DNA from: Ottelia alismoides
Lineage: Eukaryota; Streptophyta; Magnoliopsida; Alismatales; Hydrocharitaceae
Reading direction: 5' to 3'
DNA length: 64,000 nt
Assembly: GCA_037367405.1 (NCBI GenBank)
Contig: JAZKJV010002947.1
Location: 1,114,676-1,178,675, forward strand
The position numbers and the translations under genes are program-made. Under the pieces are notes generated by a model, which saw nothing but the letters and a program-made list of their open reading frames with translations, searched no databases and was not told the origin of the DNA. The first letter of the stretch is position 1. Every line of letters begins with the position of its first letter. Shown here in pieces: positions 1 through 12,200 of the stretch.

Positions 1-700
1 GACGATGGGGTCACCAGCATCGTTGCTCCGCTACACTATTTCCATTGACAAATGACGATGAAAAAGGATCGCTTGACACGAAAAGAGATCGACGAAAGAA
101 AAGATCCATGAGGACAAAGGGCTCTGCTTCACCCTAAGCTTCGTGCAATCATTACATCAAAGACTTGAGCAACCATCACCATGTCAACCACATGCAACAC
201 CTCATCTATGTACTTGAAATCTTGTCACCTTATGCTTACCACCCATCTATGATGATGATCACACTTTATTGCTTCATCCTAAAGATGCGATGCGATTGAT
301 GCCATTGAACCCTCTATAAAAGCCTATCACCAACCCCTACAAGCAAGCACCATGTCTCCTTGGCAGACAATCCCTTGCACAAATCAATCTCCGACCTACA
401 CCACATCCTCACCAAAACCAATCCGAAACATCAATACTCATAATAAAACAAAGTAAAGAGCCCGAGTTAATAGAAATTAAGGGGATTGACTCAGAAACAA
501 ATTTAGTTGGGGTTTCATTACATAATTCAGGCCTAACCATTAATTAAGAAGCTATTGGAATGACATAACCCATGACTGCATAAGATTCTATTGAAACCGA
601 ATCCTAATAATTCATTGGCAAGGATGTTAGAATGAACAAGGAACCAATTTATTCTAAGTGGTCACAATAAGAGTCAAGGTTCGAAATCTCGATTTCGTTG
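1..700. other. Unassigned AT-rich sequence
   Basis: I see no gene here. The sequence is AT-rich with stops in all frames. It probably lies in an intron or upstream part of the formin gene whose exons begin at 3210, but no earlier formin exon could be recognised between here and 3209. Confidence 0.5.
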
Positions 701-702
701 TG

Positions 703-732
703 ACCCCCCCCCCCCCCCCCCCACCCCCACCC
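703..732. repeat. Poly-C homopolymer tract
   Basis: A run of about 19 C followed by ACCCCCACCC. It is a simple-sequence tract, and its length is likely to be unstable and prone to assembly error. Confidence 0.9.
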
Positions 733-1367
733 TGCCGTCGCCAAAATTTTGGGAAATTTCAATCATTTCAGTGGAAATGTCGAAAATAACTCAAAAAGTC
801 ATTTTGACCATTTTTCATACATCGCTCATCTATGCCCCATATATCGCACATATCGACCATATCGCTGTTAATGCTGATTCGTGGCTAATACATATAGGAA
901 ATGGATATCATCCAAGTTCTAAAAACACTAATAGCTTACAAGTGCACAGTTACATCGCACATATCTCTCATCCATATGCCTTATATCACACATATCAGTC
1001 ATATTAGACATATCGTTGAGCTGACCGATAGATATTGGAAGTGGAAATCGAAATAACTAAGTTAACAACACTTAGAACACATTTTTTGTTCATAAAAATA
1101 GATGAACATTTGATTCTAAAATGTAGATAATGATTAATGAGATAATGTTTCGTTCATAAAAATTACTTTCGTGGACAAAGTTTTGGTAGATTACAAAATT
1201 GGTTACGCATACGATAAAGATGCATCTATTTACAAAAATAAAATCGCATTTTTTGTCTCCTGCAGGAATAAGATGTTTTTTTCGTCCAAATAATCATATT
1301 CAATGCCTCTATTAGGTTGTCAATATGAGCATTCATATTCCATATTCCAACCCGTAACTTTTTTTCC

Positions 1368-1600
1368 CATGGATTGAAATATCCTGATATATCCTCGATA
1401 TATCGGCGATATATCCATATCAACACAAGTCAGGGATATCAATATTACCCTGGATATTTATATCAACTGATATCAAGCAATATATCGATGTTATGTCATC
1501 TTGTATCATCGATATTCGATGAAAATTTAAGTATTTAGTGCATACTTTCCACCATTTCGAGTTATATCATCGATATCAACTATGTAGCTGACTTCACTGC
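1368..1600. repeat. Degenerate GATATATC palindrome repeat
   Basis: The interval is filled with short palindromic words of the type GATATATC, CGATATATCGG and ATCGATAT in both orientations. It opens with CATGGATTGAAATATCC, closely resembling the opening of the next copy at 1747. No coding potential was seen. Termini and target duplication could not be fixed. Confidence 0.5.
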
Positions 1601-1746
1601 TTGTTTTATAGGAAAGAAACTTGTTATGTAATTTTTTAATCTTTACGATTTAAAGTTGACTTCTTGAGATTTTCTAGTCACTCTCTATATTAACACATTG
1701 TAAAATAAATCTGATACACATGGATAATCAAATTTATGATTTTTAA

Positions 1747-2775
1747 CATGGTTCAAAATATCCTGATATATAAACAATATATAGATATCGGTAGAGGGGG
1801 GTTTCGATATTCGGGTGTATATTGAATTCAAGGATATCGTCAAATATCTCACAAATATCAATAATTTGTCTATAATTGGTCAAAATTAAAGATTTCAATA
1901 CAAATTTTCCGATGTATTGTTCGATATCAGTACCCACTAAAATGGTCTGGTGGTAGTGCAGTGTGCCTACCACACAAAAGACCAGGGTTCAAATCTCCTT
2001 TGTGAGGGTTGCGTTTGGTAGTCGATAACCAGCGTACAAAATAATCGAATCTTTCAACATGGATTTGAGCATAAATCCTTGTAGCCGACCCTACTTATAG
2101 TGGGAGAAGGCTTTGCCATTTATTTATCGTTCGACATCGACCGATACCATCGACAAGGTGCTGATATTGCTATATAACACCCATTTTTGATTTTTGGTTT
2201 ATTTGTTTTGGTTTTTGCTTCTTTTTATGATCCTGGTATTAAAACACATTATGATATGTATATTTCCGGATGGGGTGAATGGGGGGAAGCACCCTTTTGC
2301 AATGGAGATGAGGAAACTCTAGAGCAGCTATCTAGGAATGTCTGCATATATATATGTTATTATGCTCATTAGCTTGTTTGTATGATATTTGATAGACCTC
2401 ACCATTTTGTTTATATATAGTTGTGTGATGTGATGTAAAGTTAATGTGGTAAATACACCTCCTTGATGTCAGCAAGTTATTATTTGAATTTCGTTATTTC
2501 CTTTTTGAATATCTCTCAGTGGTCAGCATTGACAACAACGATATGTGCGATATAATGTGCATTGGTATGCTAAATACACCTATTTCTTACAAGTGTGTAT
2601 TTTATGTTATTTATGGTTTTAACATATAGTATGATATTAATTTGCGAGAAAATGCTTTTTGCTTTTTTGTGTCATTTCTGAAATTCCATCGATTTCGTTG
2701 ATATATCCCGATATTTTTCCCGATATATCCTTGTTGGGCTGACCGATACGATATCAACATCGATTTTCGAACCTT
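1747..2775. repeat. MITE-like GATATATC element with nested SINE
   Basis: It starts CATGGTTCAAAATATC. The right side ends in GATTTTCGAACCTTT, whose reverse complement resembles the left end, suggesting imperfect terminal inverted repeats. The interior again consists of GATATATC-type words. A tRNA-derived SINE interrupts it at about 1943-2125. No clean target duplication was found, so the outer limits are uncertain. Confidence 0.4.
1943..2125 (+). mobile_element. SINE, tRNA-derived head with RTE-type tail (Au-like)
   Basis: The head has an A-box-like stretch (TGGTGGTAGTGC) and, about 35 bases later, a B-box (GGTTCAAATCTC), the layout of an internal RNA polymerase III promoter. The tail (about 2091-2115, GTAGCCGACCCTACTTATAG then TGGGAGAAGGCTTTG) matches the 3' end of the RTE LINE near 9500-9540. 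A SINE that borrows an RTE tail is the known design of plant Au SINEs. Family assignment is inference. Confidence 0.6.
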
Positions 2776-3209
2776 TCTTTTTGTCCCCTGCCTTATGTGC
2801 ACGAAGATGTAGAGATCTTTGCCTTATTTGATCGACCCTCTGATTTAGGCTTAGCCGGATTGATTTCTTCGTCCGCATGCATTCTCTGATTCTCCACGTG
2901 AGAACCTCTGCAAACTTTACACTATACCCAGGCGCTAGTTTAGCAGTCCTTGCCAATTTTGTACTACAATGAAAAATAGTATTTTAATAAGGAATCAAGA
3001 TTCAAGACACAGATGTGGACTCTTTTTGTAATTTACCTTCAACATAATTTCAATCCTAATCTGTGTGATGTTTGAGAACAATAACAAATGAGTTTTTGGT
3101 TATATCCTTGTACAGTCTACTGCTAATTATGCAATTTTTCACACAATAGCCTAATAAGGTTGGTTCGGTATTGTGATTTCTAATTTCATTCTATATTTTT
3201 GATCCTTAG
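2776..3209. other. Formin intron sequence, no feature
   Basis: T-rich sequence up to the acceptor TCCTTAG at 3203-3209. A minus-strand reading frame at 2672-2956 has no recognisable domain and I did not call it. Confidence 0.5.
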
Positions 3210-3281
3210 AATGTTGCTTCCAAGACACCACAACTTCTGGATTTCCACCAAGATCTGGTTAGCTTGGAACCTGCATCAAAG
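3210..3281 (+). CDS. Formin exon (first one visible)
   Basis: 72 bases encoding 24 residues from NVASK to EPASK, preceded by TTAG and followed by GTAACA, phase 0 on both sides. It holds the [14 protein letters not shown] segment of FH2. A 76-base intron separates it from the next exon. Confidence 0.88.
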
Positions 3282-6200
3282 GTAACATTTTAAGTTGCTG
3301 TTTTTGTTTCAGAGAAAGTGATTTCGATTCCATGAAATTCACTTTTTTTGCTTGAAGATACAATTGAAAGCATTGGCCGAAGAAATGCAAGCCATAGTCA
3401 AAGGGTTAGAGAAAGTTGAAACAGAACTAAGTGCTTCAGAAAATGATGGCCCCGTCTCTGAAGTTTTCCATAAGGTATTACTCAATGTGTATGATACCCA
3501 TGTTACTATTTTGTTTTTGTTGTGTGCTTTTTTGGGTGGACCTTTACAGATTTTTACTATCTTGGATTCTTGATGTTCTTTTTGCATTCTTGTTTCTGGC
3601 TTGTTGTGCACTGCGATAAAATGCACGCATGTGTCGAAGTAGATATGATATCATCTTTGATTGATTAGGGAGATGATTAAAGAGATTTTGATTGCATCAA
3701 CCTCAAGCATAAACACATGCATGTGTATGCATGTATGACATGTATGGATGCATGCATGCATGTGGCAACCATGTAGTTGTGCAGATGTACTCATCAAGTC
3801 ACAAATTTGAGGGTGTATAAATGGAATGCTTTATTGTATGGTAATGTTTCCATTTGTAGAAAATTGGAGCATATAAATATCTGTCATACTTGTCTTAAAG
3901 GCAAGGGAAGCCATACAAGCTTGAGAATATTGATAAGTTACTTTCTCATGAATGACTTGATTAGTTTAAAAGGAAATAACCACTCTCATTTCTAGGTACG
4001 GGTGTTTCATGTAATCACTTAAAAACATGGAGCTGCAACCAATGAAATGTGTTCCTAATTAACACGAGCTGCAACAAAGATCTTGATGTTTAAACATTGG
4101 ATTAAGAGACATCTATTCAACGACCCAATACCATATCATGTGATTTTGGAGATGGAAAAAGAGGATATTGGGGTGTGGTGGCGGAGGATACAGATTAATG
4201 GTTTGAGAAGGCTGACATTTGGGATAAGTGCTCTATGTTTTGGTAGTGGTGTCTTTTGGGGGGGGGTCCTTTTCAATGCGTGGTGGTACAGAAGGTTGCA
4301 TGCTTTTGCTATATGATACATGAATATAGAGCTCAAGATTGTATGAACCTGAAGTTTGCTTCTACACTAGGGGGTGGGTTAGAGGTATTGGGTAAGGAAG
4401 ATGGTTCTTTGCGGGAGAGGGGATTTGTGGATGTTGGTCTGGGATTGGGTGGGGTGACTTGTGACCCTGGTGGGTGTTGTGAAAATGAATGATGTGATCG
4501 CAGTAGTGACGCTTGTAGTCGAGGTGACCTTGGGAAGGAGTCACAAAGAAGGCTCGATTTGACGATCAGAATTTTAGCTATTTGCCTATGGATTGTAGGA
4601 AGTCGATGTTGAGATAGTATTGTAGATGGTGACAATATTCGAGTATGGAATTGTGATTACTTGGAAGTGTCTCTTTGTTGGACATGAGATATTGGCCACT
4701 ACGACGTTGTGCTAATGCAGGCTTGGAATTTTCCTTCGGCGAAGGATTCACCGAAGTTCGAGGAAGTTTTGATGTCAATTAAGAGATTGGTGACAATTAT
4801 GTTGATTATTCTTGGGTTAGGGACCCTGTTATTTATGGTGGTGGATATTGACACGCGATCATTGATAGGGATAAAATTGAAAGCTTCTTCATGATCATTG
4901 TGATTCAAATGGGGGGCCTTGAGCAAGGAGACTAGGACACGATTGCCATTGTTGGTGGCAGATCTGGGGAGGAATGATGCCATCGACTATGCACTGAGTT
5001 TAGAAGGTTAACAATCTACACCGTGAAATTTGATGTATGAAGCGACATTTTTGGACTTCATGGAGGTTGTGATATACAAGGTTTTTGAGGAGTTTCTTTA
5101 ATCCATGGCTACCAAGGGCTTAAATTGAGTATCATTGAAATTTTGTTGTCATTTCCTCCTTATCTATTTGCCCTTATAGAATTTTCCTTGATTTCACTCT
5201 ATAAAAATCAAACGATATTAATGAAATGTAAATTTAGTTTGTAGATTTTTTAGAATTTGTTAATATATTGACAAAATTTCTCAAAGTTTCTTGCTTGAGT
5301 AATAGAGGGTCTTCAATGGGATCTTGTTTCGAGGCTGGTTCTATGGTTAGTTCCCTAAACTTTGGTGGTCCTTCCTCTGGACCCGACAAGGGGTACTTTC
5401 ATTGTTAGAGGATGCTTTTGAAATAATAATGAAATTTTGTTGGTAGGACTTCTTCACTTTTCCTAATTATGGAGGATGACAATTCCACGTTCACATTGAG
5501 CAATTGACTTCAGGCTTCACCATTGCTGAGACCTGAGAAAGGTGACCTTGTCATCACGGGGCTTAGAAGGGCATCGATTGTTGCCATTCTCTGGTCGGAT
5601 GGAGGTACTTAACTTATAGGGGATTGATGCAAATAAGAAATTGCAACTGTGAATTCTTTTTGAAAATGGAATTTATGTGGTAGAAGAAATATCAGGGTAG
5701 GAGAGAAAACTTGCCGGTTGCGAGGGATTTGGAGAAAGAATACAACGATCGTGTGGATGGAGAAGGAGAAAAGGAGAGATAAATGAGATAAATCTCAATT
5801 TGATTTAAACATGAACTAATTAAAACAATGAAATGCCATCCCCTTTATATAAGACGGGTGGGAAATTGGGAATACAAAAATAGAAAAATAATAAAATTCA
5901 AATCTTAACTTATGCTAATGGACTCTAAATAGACTCTAATCGACTTACTAATTGATCTTATCATATAACTTTTTTTTTGAGTTCAAAAGAGGGATACACT
6001 CAGTGGTATTCACCCCAAATAATTAAAACTTAACAAAGTAAACAGGAGGTCTAAAAGGTATCGCAGGAGATACCACACAGGAAGCTATACCAACATCCAA
6101 TCATCAACTAAACGTGTACAGTGTAAAAGGACGTTTTCTTTGTAAAAGCGCTGTCCCGCGAAAATAGCTTCATTTCTGCCAACCAAATCGCCCATAAGCT

Positions 6201-9200
6201 ATCTAAGGGTCGTAGTAGCGCCCTCCGCTCCCTATCTTTGTGCACCACCAACGAGCCACAGAAGGACACCAAGTCAGAGGTGCACACCCAAACTTCAGCC
6301 GCTTCCTCCCGTACCCCCACGACCATCGGACACACGAAGAAGAGATGCTCCATGGATTCCACTGCACTATTGCACAAAACACACCTATCAGAGATATTGC
6401 CAAGCAGCCTCGTGCAACGATCCCTCGTCATCAACCTCTGCCTACGATCTCGTTGTTTAGTTAGAAATAAAATTATGACTCAATTAATCGTAAATAAAAT
6501 TAACCCTAACTCTAACTATATTAACAACTCTAATTAAACAGACAAAAAATTACTCTAGTTGACAAAATTCAATAACTCTTTTAATTCTTTATTTGTTGGA
6601 GCATATGGTGCCTTATGTGGTATGCTGTTCTAGAAGTCCATTAGGCATTTCCGTTATAAAGATGTCGCCCAATTATCGTTGCTCTGCATGTACGTGGGTG
6701 ATGCCTTCTCTGTAAGAAAGGATCCTGTAAGTGCCACTTTTGATATAGAAAGTTAATGATAGATCTTTAACAAATGTAGTACATGATAAGATGATCCAAG
6801 GGATATTTTGCTGATTGGAAGATATAAGGAGGGTTGGGACACTGTGTCTGTCTTGGGGGAAACCAAGAGAACCATGGGATCCTCTTTCAAGGGTGATGCG
6901 ATTCAGACTGATTCTGATTTGATCTGTGTGCAAAGCCTTACTATGAGGGATGCTTGTAAGTGATCAGTAGAAGAGTGGAATTCAATGTTGATTATCGGTG
7001 TTCACTGATGGGGATCAAAGAATTGAAGGGTGCCAGGTGGTGAAGGTTTTGGGGGTCCCATTCCTCTCAAGGAACTTAGAATCCCTAGTTCCCTTTCCTC
7101 TCAAGGAACTTGAATCCCTAGGTCCATTACTTTGTGATTTGGGTATGGTCACATAGATATTGTCAGATGGAATGAGCCCAGGATCACCTGCGGAGTCAAT
7201 GTTGGTGCTTACTTGGGGATCAAAGACACTGCTATCGATAACCATGTGCAACCTAAGGGTGGGATGGGCCACCTTTTTCCTGCTGGTAGTGGTGGTCTCA
7301 CCAGCACCACATTCCGAAGGTGGGATATATTCTGTCGTTGTTCTCAGCCTTTGTGTTGAGGAGAAGAGATCGGTTGTGTTGTAAAGACTGCAAAGTAATA
7401 TCATGAGAGAGTTTGGCAACCCAACATCACTTGTTAGTCTTGGATGTGCAAATAAAAGGGTTGGTAAATAAAAGGAGGGTTCTTAAAATCATTAGAACTA
7501 GATGGTGGAATCTTCCACCGAAGTAATCGAGCTTCAGGGAGAAGGTTTTAGAAGACTTATCTTGGGATTGTAGCGGAAGTGCAAATGAGATGTGGGAGGC
7601 AGTAGCATTTTGTATCCGAAAGGTAGCTAAAGAGATGCTATGCGAGTCAAAGGGAGGAGCTCCAGGTCAAAAGGTGGCTTGGTGGTGGAGTGAAGGGTTG
7701 CAAGAGAAGCTAAAAATTAAAAGAGCATGCTTTAAAGCTATGTCTAAGGATATAACATAGGAAACTGTCACAGACTACAAAAATAGCAAGAATGAAGCAA
7801 AGAAGGTTGTAAACGAAGCTAAGTCAAAAGCTTATGAAGTTTTGTATAAAAATCTTGACTCTAAGGAGGGCCAAAATGATATATTCAGGTTGGCTAAAGC
7901 AAGAGAAAAAAAGATCAAAGACCTTTCTCAAGTGAGATGCATTAAGGACGAGGAAGGTCACGTGCTTATTACTCAGAAGGATATAGAGGCTAGATAGAGA
8001 GATCATTTTGGGTGATCTAGCTAGCAGTGAAAGTTACTTGAATCGTGCAAGCTATAGACGAATACAAAGAAATGAAGTAGATGTGGCTTTGAAGGTTATG
8101 AGACCAGGGAAAGGTGTAGGACCGGATGACATCCTTGTAGAAGTATGGAGAGTTTTAGGTGAGCGTGGTTTGACTTGGCTTACGAATCTATTATATGTTA
8201 TTTGGCGAAGCAAGAAAATGCCTGAAGATTGGAAGAGTATCGTGGTGACTCTTTATAAAAATAAAGGAGACATTCAAAATTATTCAAATTACAGAGGTAT
8301 TAAGCTGATGAGTCATACTATGAAAATTTGGGAATGTGTGATCGAAAGAAGGTTTGAGGCAAGTTTCGAACATAAAAGAAAACCAATTCGGATTCATGAC
8401 ATGCCACTCTACTATTGAAGCCATTCGTTTGCTGAGGAGAATAATGGAGATTTATAGAGGTAAAAGGAAGAACCTCCATATGATCTTTATTGATTTGGGA
8501 AAGATTTATGATTCTGTCCCACAAGAGATATTGTGGAGAGTTTTGGAGAAGAGACAAGTACCTTTCCTATACATTAACCTCATAAAGGACATGTATGATA
8601 GGGTTTTATCTTGTGTAAGGTCTGTGTTTGAGAATAATGACTATTTTGACATCAACATTGGTGTACATCAAGGTTCAACTTTGAGTCCATTTCTTTTTAC
8701 TTTGATTATGGACGAGTTGACAAGTCACATTCAGGTTGAGTTACCCTGATGTATGTTATTTGCTGATGATATTGTGTTGATTGATGAGACTAGAGATGGA
8801 GCAAATGAGAAGCTTGAGGTCTGGAGATATACATTGGAGACTAAGGAATTTCGTATAAGTAGGGATAAGACAGAATACATGGAATGCACCTTTGATGGAA
8901 ACAATGGTGAAGGAATCAAGGTGAAGATTGACGACGATAACATTCAGAAAAGAGATTCTTTTAGATATCTGGGATCTATTTTGTAACATGATGGGGACAT
9001 TGATGGAGATGTTACTAATAGAATAAATGCAGGTTGGCTAAAGTGGAGAGGAGCCTTTGTTGTTCTCTGTGATAAGAAATTTCTTTTAAAATTAAAGGAA
9101 AGTTTTACAAAGCAACCATGAGACCTGCTATGCTCTATGTATCTGAGTGTTGGCCTGTAAACCATAGTCATGTGCAGAGAATGGTTGTAGCAGAAATGAA

Positions 9201-12200
9201 AATGCTAAGGTGGATTTGTGGACACATGTAAAGATCGGATTCGGAATGATGCAATCAAAAAGAAAGTTGGTGTAGCTCCGATCGAGGATAAGATGCGAGA
9301 AAACCACTTAAGATGGTTTAATCATTTGCAATGAAGATTATCTGATGCATCGGTTAGGAGATGCGAGTGTTGGGATGTTGAGCCAGCTAAGAGATGGCGA
9401 TGACAACCCAAGAAGTGTTGGAAAGGGACCATACGAAGGAATCTTAGTTTTTTGGATATAAGCTCGAGATTGATCCAAGATAGATCTGAATGAGGTGAAG
9501 AATCCCTGCAGTCGATCCTACTTAATTGTGGGCAAAGGCTTTGTTGTGATTGTTCTCAGCATTAGAGGAATGTTGGAATTCCGTCTGTTCACCAGAGAAG
9601 GCTAATGCCATAAGGGAGAATTCGATGTAACTTGCGAAGTTGAATGCATAGGAACATTTCTCAGAGTTTGAAATTCGAAATCAATTGTATCTATGGAGCG
9701 TGGAAGCCTCATCATTACAGGATCTTGTTGAAATCTCACCGCCTACGCTATGGTGGAACTTTAGGGAAACCCTCACCGTTCTTTTTTAGAGGAATCACTG
9801 GTTGTGGCTTTGGTTTCCTGGATCCGACCCGATATGAGGGGGATTTGGCAAACCATTTTGAGGGAGATTTGAAGACCAGATTGTTGATCGACCCGAATTC
9901 CCGCCTCTTCAAATTGTTTGATCCGATAGACCGGGAATTAGATCCACATGCGACCTCTTGGGAAGCCAATCCCTGACTCATCCTAGAATGCTAGAACTAC
10001 CCAAATATAAGGATGCTCTCTTACGAACCCCTTCCCCACCCTCGAGCAAAACGGTCTAACGGATGGTTCAAATGTTTGATTCCACTTGGATATGAAGGAC
10101 AAGGCAAATTTTTTCGATGAAGATGCTCGGTTGAAGGTTGACTCACGGTACCATCAAATGCTTCAACTACTTTCGTTGTTGGTCTCCTTTGGGGGGGGGA
10201 GGGAGGTAAGCGATGTCTAAAGAGGTAAAAAGCGACGACAATGCTGTCTTCGATCGAGTTGTTGGAATTGAATACAATGCAACAATTGGGGTTAAAATCA
10301 TTTAGTTAGTTGCAGCTGGACTCAAGTGCACTCGGGGATCGAAAACTTGCTATTTTATGTAGGGTAGTGCAGGTGTTGGGTGTAGTCCCGGTATCGTGAG
10401 TTACTAAAATGGGTCAATGAGGATACTGTCATGGAACACCAGGGGTCTAGGTGACCCGAGGAAGATGAGAGACGAGGTTAATTGGTTATTGGATATGTAT
10501 TAAAGGGACTAATTGTTTGATATTGCAATGCTTAAAGAAAGAAAATTGAATGATTGGACAGAACGCAAATGGAACTCGTTGGGAGTCTCATCTATGTTGG
10601 ATTTCCATGCGACTGACGCAGTGGGCAGTGTCGTGGCATGATTATAGCTTGGAGGAGTGAGAATTTCTCTTACGTCATCGAGTTTAAAGGAAGATTTGTG
10701 TAGTCGGTGTTTCTTTACAACATGCACATGGATACATCTTTTGTGCTCTCATGTTGTATGGGCTTACGAACCCTTCCCAGGGACGTGATGAGTAGGTGGA
10801 ACTTCGAGATGTGAGAGGGAGATTTCCTATGGAACATTGGCTTGTCGGGGGTGACTTCAATGTAACACTTCTCTTCTCTGACAACCCTCGTTTGCATGGA
10901 GGGCTAGATATGAGATCGGGTGACTTTGCAGTGCTGATAGGTGACTTACTAATGGAGGTAGTACACTTGATATTTGATTTACATGGTGAAACGCTTGGTC
11001 TCGCTCGAGAATAGTCCGATTTTTGGCATATGAAGAACTTCTGAAGGTTTTCCCTTTGTATTTGGCTTCTTCTCGACCACAGTCCATATCAGATTACGTC
11101 ACTGATCTGGGGCTCCGGGAAGGGTTGACACCTTGATCTTATTTCAATTTGAGAGGTCTTGGCTCCTTGAGAATCAATTCAGAGAGATGATGGCCGATCA
11201 GTTTTCAAATGTTGAATGCTCTGGTTCCAGTGCTGCACTTCTTGCTTAGAAACTGACCTCCTTGCGAATTCAACTTTGCTCATATATAGAACTTCAAGTA
11301 CTGCGAAGTTTTAGATGATCTGACACACAAGATGGGATGTCATGGACTTGTCAGAGGAGGAATTGTTGGAACGGACAAGACATCTCAAAATCATTATGGA
11401 GGAGGACAAGAAGCATGTAACCAAATGCAAAGCAAAGATCCAGACAGAAAGGGATCAAAGAGGAAGATGCAAACACAAGGTTCTTCCACATGGTTGCAAG
11501 CGGAACGAGCCGACACAACCTAATACATTATGTAACAGTGAATGACAAGAGGGTGGAAGGCGATCACGAGATGGGCTTGGAACTTGCTAGTTTTTCGTAA
11601 TTTTTTTGCAAAGAAGAGACTGGATCTTGGATATAGACATGTATCAGGGCAGAACATATACTGGGCTTACAGACAGAGCAACTGAAATGAAGGTTCACCA
11701 TTGTTGAGGTGAAATTTCCGATTTGTAATTTGAATGCAGATGGGGCACGTGGCTCGGATGTTTCCCCATCTTTTTCTACTGTGAGTCTTGGGATGTGGTA
11801 GGAAGAGATGTCATAGCAGCAATGAAGTAGTTTGCTACTACAAATCCAGGTTTTGACATGATTAATTGACTTGGTCGGAAAAAAAATGGAAGGAGATCGT
11901 AGATAAGAAGATCATGACACGATTCGTGAGACGAGAGAGTGATGAGGCTGAGAGGAGAAACCTTGGAAATTGGAGAAAAGGGAGATGGTGATGGAGGCAT
12001 TCTCCAAACAAGAACTCTTAAGTTTTAATTATTAATCAGACTTGAACTTAAAATGGATTACTTCCTCCTTTATACAGGCAGGGGGGCGGATGCAAAAATA
12101 GAAATCAAATAAAAATTTAAATCAAGATAACTCTAACCAATTCTATTTGACTCACTAACTAATTTAATCTACAATAAATATGGAGATTACAATTCAATCT

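Noticed and set aside
640..720. tRNA-like B-box (GGTTCGAAATCTC near 680)
   Set aside because: No matching A-box or acceptor stem. Next to a poly-C tract. Not a tRNA gene and not enough for a SINE call.
2672..2956. Minus-strand frame of 94 codons before the first visible formin exon
   Set aside because: Basic composition but no recognisable domain, partly inside the GATATATC element.
1..3209. Search for an earlier formin exon (the part before NVASKTPQ)
   Set aside because: No plus-strand segment encoding the preceding FH2 helices (GNALNQGTARG-type block) was found, so earlier exons are assumed to lie upstream of the window.
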